Assembly (NCBI GenBank): GCA_016708125.1
Contig: JADJGF010000001.1
Span: 1,882,001-1,946,000 of the forward strand
Direction of reading: 5' to 3'
Source of the DNA: Ignavibacteriota bacterium
Lineage (GTDB): Bacteria > Bacteroidota > Ignavibacteria > Ignavibacteriales > Melioribacteraceae
Length of the DNA: 64,000 nt
Both the position numbers and the translations under genes were made by a program. Below are positions 7,444-17,432 of this stretch, in pieces (position 1 is the first letter of the stretch; each line of letters begins with the position of its first letter). Under the pieces are notes generated by a model. The model had not been told where the DNA came from and did not search any database. It was given only the letters and a program-made list of their open reading frames with translations.

Positions 7444-9987
7444 ATGGAAAATTCTAAAGAACAATTTTTAACTGATAGAAACAGACTTTTTAACGATGAA
7501 GGATTAATAAAAAATTCTTATAAGTTCTGCGTTCATTACAGTTTATTAGTTGAAGAATATATTTTAAAAATTGTAAAACCAAAATCTTCCGATTGTGTAA
7601 TGGTTGCTGCCGGAGGGTTTAGCAGACGTGAACTTTCTCCTTACTCCGATATTGATTTAATGTTTATAATTCCAAAAGTTGAAAATCATGAACACAATAT
7701 TAGGGAAGCGGTAACAAAACTTTGGGATGTTGGAATTGAGGTTTCTCATACTGTGCGTACATTCAGTGATATTCAAAAATTTATGAATGAAGATCTTCAT
7801 GCGTTTACACAATTTTTTGAAACAAGATTTTTGCTTGGTAATAAACAACTTTATGATGAATGGAATAAAAAAGTTTTTGAAATAATTCATAAAACTGATA
7901 AGAAGCAATTAATTTTTGATTTATTTGATGACGTTGAATTTCGTTATAAAAAATATGGAAGTTCTCCAAAAGTGCTTGAGCCCAATGTTAAATTTACCGG
8001 CGGCGGATTGCGCGATATTCATTGTGTTGAATGGATGTATTCAATAAAAAATAATATTCTTCTTACAAATCAAGACGAAGTAACACACACCGAAATTTTC
8101 TTAAAAACATTACTGCAAAACGGTTCAATAAACAGAAAAGCTTATAAAAGATTGTTTGATAGTTATCATATAATTTTAAACGCAAGAAATCATCTTCATC
8201 TTGTTGAAGGAAGAAAAAATGATAGATTGGAATTTGAACAGCAGGAACTAATAGCAAGTAGATTGGGATATAAAAAAAGTGACTGGAAAGAATTTATGTA
8301 CAGTTACTTTAGAGCATCAACAATTCTTAATCGTTTTTCAAAAACTATGATGAAACGATATAAGCAGTCGTATGCAACAACAATTTCTGATTTTTTACTT
8401 ATTGATCTTGATGATGATTTTGAAGTTAAAGGTAATATTTTAAATTTTAAAGATGATAGAATTTTAACAACTTCCGAAATTATGCGCGCATTTTATTATC
8501 GTGCAGTTCACGATGCATTTTTTGAACTTAATCTCCGTTCGTTAATTATAGAAAGTATTCACTTAATTGAAGAAACCCAAACTCCGGAAGTAACATCTTC
8601 TGTTTTTTTTAGAGAATTACTAAAGCTTCCGGCAAATGTTGCAAAAACACTTTCTTCAATGAATGAGTTTAGTTTTTTAGATGTGGTTTTACCGGAGTTT
8701 AAAAGTTTAAACGGTTTTTTCCAGCCGGGAGTTTATCATTGTTATACCGCTGATGAACACACTTTAGTTGCTTTGCAGAATATTGAAAATTTATCTAATG
8801 AAGATAATCATCTTGCGCGGCTTTATAAAACCATACAGTCAAAAGATTTATTATATCTTGCAACTTTATTGCACGATATTGGAAAGCCAATTAGTGTTGC
8901 GGGACATGAAATTATTGGTGCGGAAATTGCAAATAGCATTATGCAGAATTTAGGTTACGGGCAAAGTGAAATTTTATTTGTGCAGTTTTTAATTAGGCAA
9001 CATTTAACAATGGAACAAGTTTCATTCAGAAGAGATTTAAATGATCCCACAACTTTAGATAATTTTATTACTATTTTTCCATCAATAAAATCTTTGGATT
9101 ATTTATACATTTTAACTTACGCAGATTTATCTGCCGTAAATCCGCAAGTATGGACAAAATGGAAAGCGGATCTTTTACAAGAATTATATTTAAAATCAAA
9201 ATCAATGTTGATGGAACAACTTTCCGGTGAAGAACTTATAAACGCAAAGTCTTCTCAAATTATGAATGAAAATTTTGGAGATAACTCATTAGTTGCAGAT
9301 CATTTAGATCAAGTTGATGATGTAGGATATTTATTTCATTTTACTCAAGAAGAAATTAATCAACATATAGAAGAAATTGAAAAAGGTTCAAAAGTTGCCG
9401 TATTTTTTAAAGAGAGCGAAAATTTTACTAACATTACAATTCTTACAAAAGATTCGGATGCACTTTTAGCCAAGCTGTGCGGGGCGCTGGCAATTAACGA
9501 TATGAATATTCACGATGCAAGAATATTTACAAGACGAGACGGAATTGTAATTGATAGCTTTAGTGTTTCGGATTTTAGAAGTAATTCTTTAGTTGATTCT
9601 TCCAAATATCAGAAAATTGAAAAAGATTTAAAATCAGCAATTCTTGGTGAATTGAAAATTGAAAAAGAATTTGAAAGAGTTAAACAAAAATGGAAGAGAA
9701 TTCTAAATACAAATACATCTAATACAAAAAACACAATAATTGATTTCGAAAATCAAGAAAATTTTACGATTATTGAAGTTCATTCAACAGATAAAATTGG
9801 ACTGCTTTTTACAATCACAAACAAATTGGCTGAACTTGGTTTAGCAGTAAGTTTTGCAAAAATTGTAACAAAACTTGATGGAATTATCGATGTGTTTTAT
9901 GTTCTAAAAAATAACGGACAAAAATTAAGAAAAAGTGAATATGATTTTATTAGAACTGAATTAATTACGGTAATTAAAGGATTATAA
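7444..9987 (+). CDS. glnD: Bifunctional [PII] uridylyltransferase/uridylyl-removing enzyme
   Basis: GlnD senses glutamine and uridylylates or de-uridylylates the PII signal protein, linking nitrogen status to glutamine synthetase control. The 847-residue protein has the full family order: nucleotidyltransferase domain with GGFSRRELSPYSDIDL (residues 57-72, metal ligands D69 and D71), an HD hydrolase domain with LLHDIGKP (H477, D478), and two C-terminal ACT domains at about 660-740 and 775-847 that bind glutamine. No domain is missing, so both activities are expected. Start ATG at 7444 follows an A-rich leader. murI begins 6 nt after its stop, so the two are probably co-transcribed. No glnB or amtB is in the window. 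Confidence 0.94.
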   Translation: MENSKEQFLTDRNRLFNDEGLIKNSYKFCVHYSLLVEEYILKIVKPKSSDCVMVAAGGFSRRELSPYSDIDLMFIIPKVENHEHNIREAVTKLWDVGIEVSHTVRTFSDIQKFMNEDLHAFTQFFETRFLLGNKQLYDEWNKKVFEIIHKTDKKQLIFDLFDDVEFRYKKYGSSPKVLEPNVKFTGGGLRDIHCVEWMYSIKNNILLTNQDEVTHTEIFLKTLLQNGSINRKAYKRLFDSYHIILNARNHLHLVEGRKNDRLEFEQQELIASRLGYKKSDWKEFMYSYFRASTILNRFSKTMMKRYKQSYATTISDFLLIDLDDDFEVKGNILNFKDDRILTTSEIMRAFYYRAVHDAFFELNLRSLIIESIHLIEETQTPEVTSSVFFRELLKLPANVAKTLSSMNEFSFLDVVLPEFKSLNGFFQPGVYHCYTADEHTLVALQNIENLSNEDNHLARLYKTIQSKDLLYLATLLHDIGKPISVAGHEIIGAEIANSIMQNLGYGQSEILFVQFLIRQHLTMEQVSFRRDLNDPTTLDNFITIFPSIKSLDYLYILTYADLSAVNPQVWTKWKADLLQELYLKSKSMLMEQLSGEELINAKSSQIMNENFGDNSLVADHLDQVDDVGYLFHFTQEEINQHIEEIEKGSKVAVFFKESENFTNITILTKDSDALLAKLCGALAINDMNIHDARIFTRRDGIVIDSFSVSDFRSNSLVDSSKYQKIEKDLKSAILGELKIEKEFERVKQKWKRILNTNTSNTKNTIIDFENQENFTIIEVHSTDKIGLLFTITNKLAELGLAVSFAKIVTKLDGIIDVFYVLKNNGQKLRKSEYDFIRTELITVIKGL

Positions 9988-9993
9988 TTCAAT

Positions 9994-10821
9994 ATGAATT
10001 TTATGAATAAAACAAATCCAATTGGAATTTTTGATTCCGGTATTGGCGGATTGACAGTTGTAAAAAGTGTAAATACATTTTTGCCAAGTGAAAAAATAAT
10101 TTATTTTGGCGATACGGCTCGCGTTCCTTATGGATCAAAATCAAATTCAACAATTATTGAATATTCAGTGCAAGATGCAAAATTTTTAGCTAAGAAAAAT
10201 GTGAAGCTTATTATTGTTGCTTGTAATACAGCTTCATCAGTTGCTCTGGATGAATTAAGAAATAAATTTGATGTTCCAATTATTGGAATGATAAATCCCG
10301 GAGCCAAAGCCGCTATTAAAGAAACAAAAAATAAAAAAATTGGAGTTATTGGAACAGAAACAACGGTTTCAAATCAAGCATATTCAAAAGCAATAAAAAA
10401 TATTAATCCGGAAATTGAAGTAATAGAAAAAGCTTGTCCGCTTTTTGTTCCGCTTGCAGAAGAAGGATGGATCAATCATCCGGCAACAAAATTAATAGCG
10501 GAAGAATATTTGTCCGAATTAAAAAATGCTAATATTGATACATTAATTTTAGGCTGCACACATTATCCAATATTGAAAGATGTAATTCAAGAAGTAATTG
10601 GCAAAAATGTAAAATTAATTGATTCCGGTTCTGCCGCATATGTGGAAGTTAATGAATATTTAGAAGGCAGAGGAATTAAAAATTATCAGCATAACATTGC
10701 GAAGCACGAATTTTATGTAAGTGATGTTCCTAAAAAATTTAATTTAATTGCCGAAAGATTTTTAGGTAAAGAATTAGATTATTTAGAAAAAGTTGATCTT
10801 GAAGAAATTATAAATGTTTGA
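9994..10821 (+). CDS. murI: Glutamate racemase
   Basis: MurI interconverts L- and D-glutamate, supplying D-Glu for peptidoglycan. The cofactor-independent active site is visible: the Asp in GIFDSGIGG (near residue 14), the first catalytic cysteine in VACNTASS (near residue 77) and the second in LGCTHYP (near residue 189). Length of 275 residues is normal. Two ATGs are available, at 9994 and 10003; the second gives MNKTNPIG and either is plausible. It lies 6 nt behind glnD. Confidence 0.96.
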   Translation: MNFMNKTNPIGIFDSGIGGLTVVKSVNTFLPSEKIIYFGDTARVPYGSKSNSTIIEYSVQDAKFLAKKNVKLIIVACNTASSVALDELRNKFDVPIIGMINPGAKAAIKETKNKKIGVIGTETTVSNQAYSKAIKNINPEIEVIEKACPLFVPLAEEGWINHPATKLIAEEYLSELKNANIDTLILGCTHYPILKDVIQEVIGKNVKLIDSGSAAYVEVNEYLEGRGIKNYQHNIAKHEFYVSDVPKKFNLIAERFLGKELDYLEKVDLEEIINV

Positions 10822-10967
10822 TTAATTACTGAAGTTACGCAATTTGACGTCTTTGTCATATTGAGTCCGTTAGCTAACGGACTCAATATCTCAAAATAGA
10901 GTAAATCCGCAATATTAAGATTCTTCACTTCGTTAAGAATGACATTTTGCGAAACTTCAGTTAATTA
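10822..10967. repeat. Palindromic intergenic repeat element, related family
   Basis: Immediately after the murI stop lies an element of about 146 bp with imperfect inverted ends: TTACTGAAGTTACGCAA at left and TTTGCGAAACTTCAGTTAA at right, each adjoining a GTCAT word. It carries a perfect 28-bp palindrome at 10860-10887 (arm ATTGAGTCCGTTAG) and a second hairpin near 10919-10940. The inner words CTCAATATGACAAA and AATGACATTTT recur in other repeats of the window. It could also act as the terminator of glnD-murI. No protein is encoded. Confidence 0.75.
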
Positions 10968-11256
10968 CAAATTTTGTCATCAAATGGTCGATGACAACAA
11001 TTAAACATAAATCCACATTTTTAATGTTACTCAGCCAAAAAAACTCAACTATTTTAATTTCTTAAATCAATTATAGCATATTTAAGTTTTTATAAAATTT
11101 TTATTATATATAAAGAACTCAATTAACAAAAACTTAATATTGTAAATCTTGACAATTTGTTTTTTTTTTTTCGTATGTTGATGTCGGATTTAAACTAAAA
11201 TAGTTTTTTAGTAATATAAGAACCAAGTTAAATTTAATGAAAACAAGGGTTCTAAA
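10968..11256. promoter_or_regulatory. Upstream region of the lipoprotein/metalloprotease pair
   Basis: A gene-free AT-rich stretch. A TTGACA at 11149-11154 is followed by a run of T and by TATGTT at 11174-11179; the spacing of 19 nt is longer than ideal, so this is only a possible promoter. The leader to the ATG at 11257 is about 70 nt. Nothing else is recognised. Confidence 0.35.
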
Positions 11257-12558
11257 ATGAAAAAACTGCAACTTTTTTTAATACTGATAATCTCACTATT
11301 GAGTCTTACCTTTTTAACGTTTAGCTGTGATACAACGGAACCTACTAATAAAAACTTACAAATAATGTTGGAAGATGCCAGCTGTACAGAAGCATGGCTA
11401 ACATTAAGTACAAATAATATCCCTTTACCAACAAATATAAATTTGCTTGTTAATGAAAAAAATATGAATGGAATAAAAATAAATACTACGGATACTGTAA
11501 TTTATGTAGATTCATTACAACCAAACCAAACGTATAAAATATATGCAATGTGTGAAAACCAATTAGGGATAAGTAACAGCATTCAGGTTACAACAATGGA
11601 TACAACAGACCATGATTTTGACTGGCAAAGTTATACATTTGATGTGCTGACAAGTAGCAGCACACTTTACGATATAGCAATTATCGATGAAAATAATATT
11701 TGGATTGTTGGTGAAATTTATATTACTAACTCGCCTGGCACAACTGACCAGCACATCTACAACGCCGTGCACTGGGATGGAACAAAATGGGAATTGAAGA
11801 GAGTGCCTTCTATTATTTGTGGCAATGACTATCCAGTTTACAGCACAATATTTGCAATTTATGCTTTTAATGAAAATGACATTTTTTTCAGCGACGGAGG
11901 TGAGATTATTCATTTTGATGGCAAGCAATATTTACAAGATTGTGCAATAAACTCATTACTAACTGGCAGGATAAATAGAATTTGGGGTAGCAAAAGTAAT
12001 GATTTATATGTAGTTGGGAATAGTGGTAGTATAATCCATTATAATGGTATTACTTGGAAAAAAATAGAAACTCATACTGAATATAACTTTACAAACATAT
12101 ATGGTATTGTCAACAGTACAACTGGTAAAATGGAAATTTATTCTTCTGCCGTAGATTTTTTCACAAACGATGCAAAAATCTATAAAATAAAAAGTAACTA
12201 TGAAATAGAAATAATAAATATAACAATAGGGTTTATATACTCGTTTTGGACTCAAAATGGAATTGATTTTTATCTTTGTGGCGACAAATTATATAGAAAA
12301 AACGCAGTTGATCCAACAGAAATTAAGTTAAATACTTCGTCACCAGTAATTGGAATAGTGGGAAATAATTATAATGATATTTATGTCATAGGTGCAGATC
12401 AATTCTTTTCGCACTTTAATGGAACAAATTGGTATCTATACCCTAAGACCTTATTACCTACTTTGACCGAATATACAATCGTCGCAGCCACCTCCCAAGT
12501 GATAGTTGTCGGTGGTACATCTAATAGTAAAGTTGAAATAATAATTGGAAATAAATAG
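11257..12558 (+). CDS. Lipoprotein with propeller-like repeats, function unknown
   Basis: A 433-residue exported lipoprotein: a hydrophobic signal peptide ends in the lipobox LTFSC with the lipidated cysteine C24. Residues about 35-110 resemble a fibronectin type III-like beta-sandwich (VYVDSLQPNQTYKIYAMCEN). The rest holds repeats of about 50 residues with the pattern N-D-I-W-I/V-V-G ... H-W/Y-D/N-G-T-x-W (for example NDLYVVGNSGSIIHYNG), which suggests a beta-propeller. No catalytic motif is seen. It lies 20 nt upstream of the M43 protease and probably shares its transcript; a role as surface partner is only a guess from position. Confidence 0.8.
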   Translation: MKKLQLFLILIISLLSLTFLTFSCDTTEPTNKNLQIMLEDASCTEAWLTLSTNNIPLPTNINLLVNEKNMNGIKINTTDTVIYVDSLQPNQTYKIYAMCENQLGISNSIQVTTMDTTDHDFDWQSYTFDVLTSSSTLYDIAIIDENNIWIVGEIYITNSPGTTDQHIYNAVHWDGTKWELKRVPSIICGNDYPVYSTIFAIYAFNENDIFFSDGGEIIHFDGKQYLQDCAINSLLTGRINRIWGSKSNDLYVVGNSGSIIHYNGITWKKIETHTEYNFTNIYGIVNSTTGKMEIYSSAVDFFTNDAKIYKIKSNYEIEIINITIGFIYSFWTQNGIDFYLCGDKLYRKNAVDPTEIKLNTSSPVIGIVGNNYNDIYVIGADQFFSHFNGTNWYLYPKTLLPTLTEYTIVAATSQVIVVGGTSNSKVEIIIGNK

Positions 12559-12578
12559 TAAATACAAAAGGAGGTAAT

Positions 12579-15500
12579 ATGTTTTGTAAGTTCAAAATTA
12601 TCAAAATTATTTTTTCTTATTTAATCATGCAATTTTTGTTAGCATATTTTACTGTTAGTTTTGCCCAAAGATGTTACACTGATCAATATTGGGCAAATTA
12701 TTATAATTCGAATCCAGGCTCTTTACAAAAGAGAACCGAAGTTGAACAATTGATTGATGATAAGGGATACTTATTATATAAAACAGGAAACCCATTGATT
12801 ATTCCGGTTGTTGTACATGTAGTTTATAATACTAGTACAGAGAACATATCAGATGCACAAATTAATTCACAAATAGATGCACTAAATCGGGATTATAGGA
12901 AATTAAATGATGATGTTGAAAGCACACCAGAACTTTTTTATAATCTTGCAGATGATTGTAATATTGAATTTCGACTAGCTCAGTCTGATCCATTTGGGAA
13001 CCCTACTTCAGGGATTACTCGTACGCAAACAAACCGTGAATATTTTTTACCACCAGATGATTTTATGAAATTTTCAGCTCAGGGAGGTCATGATATATGG
13101 GATCGAGATAGATATTTAAATATATGGGTTTGTGATCTTAAAGATAGCTGGAAGATATTGGGTTATTCATCTGGGATTGGTTGGGCTGCTAGCAAAGATG
13201 GAGTCGTAATAGATTACGAAAATTTTGGTACAGTAGGTACAGCTAAACAACCGTATGATCTTGGAAGATCAGCCGTACATGAAGTTGGGCACTGGTTAGG
13301 TCTATATCACCTTTGGGGTAAGCCATTGGGGGGTGGTTGTGAGGATGACGATGAAGTCTATGATACTCCTGTACAAGATACGGCAAATTGGGGTTGCCCC
13401 TCATTTCCCAGTCCCTCATGTAGCAATGAAAGTGATATTTTTATGAACTATATGGATTATGTAAATGATGCATGTATGTTTATGTTTACTACTGGGCAAA
13501 AGCAAAGGATGCAAGCTACTATTTTTGTTAGCAGAGGTAATTTATATCCTTCTTTAAATTTATCAGAAAATATTTTTGATGAAGTTCCAGTAAATGGAGG
13601 TAATTATTCTTTTGTAATACAAAATCCCAATCCATTTAACAATATAAATTGGAGCATATCAAAAAATGTAGATTGGATTACGAATATCTCACCTTTGACA
13701 GGAATAAATGGAGCGGTCGTTACTTTTACTGTTTCTCCAAATAATTCAGGTTTAGAAAGACCAGGAAGAATAACTATACAAACAGATGATTTATATCAAA
13801 GTGAATTGAGCGTTTTTGTTTATCAAGAAAGTGGACAAGAACTGGTTTTTCTTAGATTATCTCAGATGCAAGATCAAACCTCTAATGAATTCGGTTCGGT
13901 AGGATTATATAGAATGGGCGCATGGAATACTGGCACAGCTCCTAGATACTACCAAGTAGAAGATGGACAAGCTTTAACAATGAAATTTTCCTATGATTTT
14001 ATTCCAAATACACAAAGTAAATTTTATATAGTAAGGAACTATGCGAATATACTAGGCTATGAAAATCTGGCATATGAGTATCCTTTTAAGAAAGATTATG
14101 AAGGTGGATTTATTCCAGCTTATGAAGCAAAAATACAAAATAATGCTGTTGAATTATCGGGTAATATTATTAATTCTCAAATTGCATTTAAAGATCCTTG
14201 GTATCCAGATTTAATAATCGATATTGGTAAAAAAAATAGAGGCTTTGGAGCAATATATCATAACAAACCTTCACCATTTTTAATAAAAATTAATGATAAT
14301 GATTATAAGGGTATTTTCTTGAATCAAAGATATGATATACCAAACAATCCTTACTATTCTATAAAAACAACCTCGCCACAAGATATCTATTTAAGCCAAA
14401 CAGGCAAAACACATAAGTTTTATTTTCAAAACTGGAGTGGAACAAATGTAAATTATCAAAATCCAAATAACTTAGAAACTGCTGTTGTGTTTACTTCTTC
14501 AAGTGCAACTGCAGATGCTATTATGAAAGGAACTCAACTCTCCAACAACACCAATGCATTTAACAATGACAGTCAGCGAAAAGTAGTAAGAACAAATAAT
14601 GGATACATGCATAGAGTATATGAAAGTATGGGAAAAGTTTGGTATGAAAGAAGTACTAATAATGGTAGCACCTGGACTTTAATGAATAACGGTAGACCCG
14701 TTGGTTTGGGAAATGCACAACATCCATCAATAGATTTTTACGATAATAATCAAATTATAATTGCCTATAACAAAGATTATACAAAAATTGCTGTTTCATA
14801 TTTTATTGATGGAATCTTTCAACATGAAAATATTGTAGCAAGCAGTATTTTTGATGTTTCTGATATCTCAGAACCCACAGTTGCTCTTTCAAAAAACTCA
14901 CGAATTATTGTAGTTTGGAATAATAATATTACACCGGGTGGATTAAAATATAGATTTGGATATTTAGGAACAACCTATATTAGTTGGTATAATTCAACAG
15001 CTACAATTTCAAATACAAATACCGTCTCTACACATCCAACAATAGCAACAACCAAAAATTATAATCAACCAATAAGTTACTGGTTAGCCTGGGAACAAAA
15101 CAGTCAAACCATTCCTCTTTATAAACTAACCGAAAGTTCCAATACAATTCAGTTTTCACAATATCATTATTATTCTAGCAGTGGTTATACTTATAATAGA
15201 GAACCCTCTGTTTCTGTTATGCCAGACAATAATTATAGAATAGCATGGATTGGGGAAAGAACCGGTGAGAAAAAAGCAGTTACCTATTTTAATAACCAGT
15301 ATTATAAATTTGGCTGGTATCCCACAAGTGCAAGTATTTCTGCAACAGATGATGGTAGAAACATAGTTGCCTACAGTGATAATTATGGAAATACTAACAA
15401 ATTTGCTCATATCTGGTGGTATACAAATTATAAAAATCTAAACATTCCGGGAAATCAAGTACAATTATGTAATGGTTCATCAATGAGTAATATATTTGCC

Positions 15501-16391
15501 GAATCATTTCAAAATTCTCTGTCACCATATAGTTTTTCAACTTCAAATAATTTGAATAGTCTGTCAAAAGAAACTGATAGAAAAATAATGTCTGGCAGGG
15601 AAGCAATAGTTTTTATGGATTCAATTCAATTTTACTATACTTTAGGAGACGTTTTAGTAGATAATAATTCTATTCAACCAATTGAAGTAGAAGCAAATCC
15701 AGAATTAAAAAAGGTAGAGAAATTAAATACATATTTGAAAACTGAATCTTTTAAATTGAAAGATCAATCCGAGTTTTCATTTTCCATACTTTACGGAGTT
15801 ACTGATTCAATTTTAGCAAAAACATCTTTAAATAAAAATGAATTTGTAAGTTTCAGTGTTGAATTGGTACAGAATGAAAATGATAAGGTAATTGCCGAAT
15901 ACGGTAAAGTAATGTTTATTAAACAAAACATAATTGGTAATGGTTCTAAGGTAATTAAAATTATTCCCAAAGGAATTGGAAACAGAGAAGTTTATCTTAG
16001 ATTAGTTGTATCAACAAATACAAAAAGTGAAACTAGTCTTGCAAATATTCATTCAGATGAAAGTATTTTGCCAAAGAAGAACACTAGTAAATATGAAGAA
16101 GTTACATATAATATCGGTAGTTTGGTAACCGAGTATTCTTTATCCCAAAACTATCCCAATCCATTTAATCCAACTACAACAATAAATTATCAATTACCAA
16201 AAGATGAGCATGTAACTTTAAAAATTTACGATACGCTTGGTAAAGAAGTAATAACTTTAATAAATGAATTTAAAACAAGTGGAAATTACAATATTACATT
16301 TGATGGAAGTGACTTATCAAGTGGTGTTTATTTCTACAAAATAGAAGCCGGTAATTTTAGTGATACAAAAAAACTTATTTTAATGAAATAA
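12579..16391 (+). CDS. Secreted M43-family metalloprotease with T9SS sorting domain
   Basis: A large secreted zinc metallopeptidase of the pappalysin/cytophagalysin family. A signal peptide (about residues 1-30, ending SFAQR) is followed by the catalytic domain with the zinc motif HEVGHWLGLYH (H234, E235, H238, H244) and a downstream Met-turn candidate in FMNYMDYVNDACMF. Residues about 330-415 look like a BACON domain (NVDWITNISPLTG). The middle region contains an Asp-box, STNNGSTW (692-699), and related strands, suggesting a BNR-type propeller. The last 85 residues are a type A T9SS sorting domain starting SLSQNYPNPFNP and ending KKLILMK, so the protein should cross the outer membrane by T9SS. 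An AGGAGG precedes the ATG. At 1270 residues it is longer than simple M43 enzymes because of the accessory domains. Confidence 0.9.
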   Translation: MFCKFKIIKIIFSYLIMQFLLAYFTVSFAQRCYTDQYWANYYNSNPGSLQKRTEVEQLIDDKGYLLYKTGNPLIIPVVVHVVYNTSTENISDAQINSQIDALNRDYRKLNDDVESTPELFYNLADDCNIEFRLAQSDPFGNPTSGITRTQTNREYFLPPDDFMKFSAQGGHDIWDRDRYLNIWVCDLKDSWKILGYSSGIGWAASKDGVVIDYENFGTVGTAKQPYDLGRSAVHEVGHWLGLYHLWGKPLGGGCEDDDEVYDTPVQDTANWGCPSFPSPSCSNESDIFMNYMDYVNDACMFMFTTGQKQRMQATIFVSRGNLYPSLNLSENIFDEVPVNGGNYSFVIQNPNPFNNINWSISKNVDWITNISPLTGINGAVVTFTVSPNNSGLERPGRITIQTDDLYQSELSVFVYQESGQELVFLRLSQMQDQTSNEFGSVGLYRMGAWNTGTAPRYYQVEDGQALTMKFSYDFIPNTQSKFYIVRNYANILGYENLAYEYPFKKDYEGGFIPAYEAKIQNNAVELSGNIINSQIAFKDPWYPDLIIDIGKKNRGFGAIYHNKPSPFLIKINDNDYKGIFLNQRYDIPNNPYYSIKTTSPQDIYLSQTGKTHKFYFQNWSGTNVNYQNPNNLETAVVFTSSSATADAIMKGTQLSNNTNAFNNDSQRKVVRTNNGYMHRVYESMGKVWYERSTNNGSTWTLMNNGRPVGLGNAQHPSIDFYDNNQIIIAYNKDYTKIAVSYFIDGIFQHENIVASSIFDVSDISEPTVALSKNSRIIVVWNNNITPGGLKYRFGYLGTTYISWYNSTATISNTNTVSTHPTIATTKNYNQPISYWLAWEQNSQTIPLYKLTESSNTIQFSQYHYYSSSGYTYNREPSVSVMPDNNYRIAWIGERTGEKKAVTYFNNQYYKFGWYPTSASISATDDGRNIVAYSDNYGNTNKFAHIWWYTNYKNLNIPGNQVQLCNGSSMSNIFAESFQNSLSPYSFSTSNNLNSLSKETDRKIMSGREAIVFMDSIQFYYTLGDVLVDNNSIQPIEVEANPELKKVEKLNTYLKTESFKLKDQSEFSFSILYGVTDSILAKTSLNKNEFVSFSVELVQNENDKVIAEYGKVMFIKQNIIGNGSKVIKIIPKGIGNREVYLRLVVSTNTKSETSLANIHSDESILPKKNTSKYEEVTYNIGSLVTEYSLSQNYPNPFNPTTTINYQLPKDEHVTLKIYDTLGKEVITLINEFKTSGNYNITFDGSDLSSGVYFYKIEAGNFSDTKKLILMK

Positions 16392-16401
16392 AATTAAGTA
16401 A

Positions 16402-16438
16402 AAATAGATGGTGCTTTTTGAAAAGTACCATCTATTTG
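16402..16438. terminator. Bidirectional terminator between M43 protease and Nudix gene
   Basis: AAATAGATGGT at 16402-16412 pairs with ACCATCTATTT at 16427-16437, with further pairing of the inner C/T-A/G tract. It lies between convergent genes and would serve both. Confidence 0.8.
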
Positions 16439-16444
16439 AAATTA

Positions 16445-16972
16445 CTATTTAAGATTCTGATAAAAGTGAACTCCGCTAATAGTTTTTGCATCCACAATTT
16501 TTCCCGAAGAAATCATTCCATTAATTTCATCTAAACTAAGTTCATAAACTTCCATACCGTGTTCACCCTCTTCTCTATTGTGGTTTCCGGCTTTTAAATT
16601 TTCTGCCAAATATATATATAGAATTTCGTTACAGAATCCCGGAGAAGTATAAATTTTCCCAAGCGGTGAAATTGATTCGGCAGAATAACCGGTTTCTTCT
16701 GTTAATTCTCTTGTTGCACAAACAAGCGGATCTTCACCTTTTTCTAATTTACCCGCTGGAAGTTCAAACATCCATTCATCAAAAGGATATCTATATTGTT
16801 TAACTAAAATTATTTTCCCATCCTTTGTAACGGGAACAACAACAGCTCCGCCATTATGGACGATTACTTCTCTAATTCCAATATTTCCGGAGTGATATTC
16901 TATTTGGTCAACTTTAATATCAAACACAACGCCGTTAAAAATTCTTTCAGATTTTTTTAGAGTAAAATTCAT
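16445..16972 (-). CDS. Nudix hydrolase, ADP-ribose pyrophosphatase-like
   Basis: A 175-residue cytosolic hydrolase that likely cleaves ADP-ribose or a related nucleoside diphosphate derivative. The Nudix box G-x5-E-x7-REL-x-EE-x-G is seen as GKLEKGEDPLVCATRELTEE plus TGY, about residues 74-96. The preceding segment VKQYRYPFDEWMFELPAG is characteristic of the ADPRase subgroup (NudF-like), as is YTSPGF after the box. Substrate is inferred from this resemblance. It is followed by a DUF1232 gene 38 nt upstream on the same strand, with no clear functional link. Confidence 0.9.
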   Translation of the reverse strand: MNFTLKKSERIFNGVVFDIKVDQIEYHSGNIGIREVIVHNGGAVVVPVTKDGKIILVKQYRYPFDEWMFELPAGKLEKGEDPLVCATRELTEETGYSAESISPLGKIYTSPGFCNEILYIYLAENLKAGNHNREEGEHGMEVYELSLDEINGMISSGKIVDAKTISGVHFYQNLK

Positions 16973-17010
16973 TTACACCTTTTCAATATTTAGTGAAAAA
17001 ATAAAGTAAT

Positions 17011-17406
17011 TTATTTATCATAAAATGGAACCAACTCACTTCCAAGATATTTTATAACGGCTGTAATAACTCCAAGATCATCCAAGTAGCCAATTAACGG
17101 AGCTATATCCGGAATGCTATCTATCGGTACTATAAAATATACAAGCGCACCAATAACAATTGATTTTCTATACCACGGAATATTTTTATCTCTAAAATAT
17201 TTAAACAATGCTTTAATATCTTTCGTGAAAGAAATTTTCTTTCCAATTTTTTCAACTTTTTCCCAAAGGTTTTCTTCGACAAATTCCTTTCCATGCAAAT
17301 ATTTATCATGCGTAGAAAAATCTTCGCTTAAATCATTTAAAGAATTCTCCATATAATCATGCTCCTCAAGTTCGCTAATATCCGGATTTTTAGAATATTC
17401 TTTCAT
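17011..17406 (-). CDS. DUF1232 (YkvA-type) small membrane protein
   Basis: 131 residues with an acidic, charged N-terminal half and a C-terminal DUF1232 domain: the block WYRKSIVIGALVYFIVPIDS followed by IPDIAPLIGYLDDLGV is diagnostic of the family. One or two hydrophobic segments suggest membrane association. The function of the family is not established. It sits between the S9 peptidase and the Nudix gene on the same strand with short gaps, so it may be part of one transcript. Confidence 0.85.
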   Translation of the reverse strand: MKEYSKNPDISELEEHDYMENSLNDLSEDFSTHDKYLHGKEFVEENLWEKVEKIGKKISFTKDIKALFKYFRDKNIPWYRKSIVIGALVYFIVPIDSIPDIAPLIGYLDDLGVITAVIKYLGSELVPFYDK

Positions 17407-17432
17407 TTAGTTATCCAATCTTTTTAGATTAA

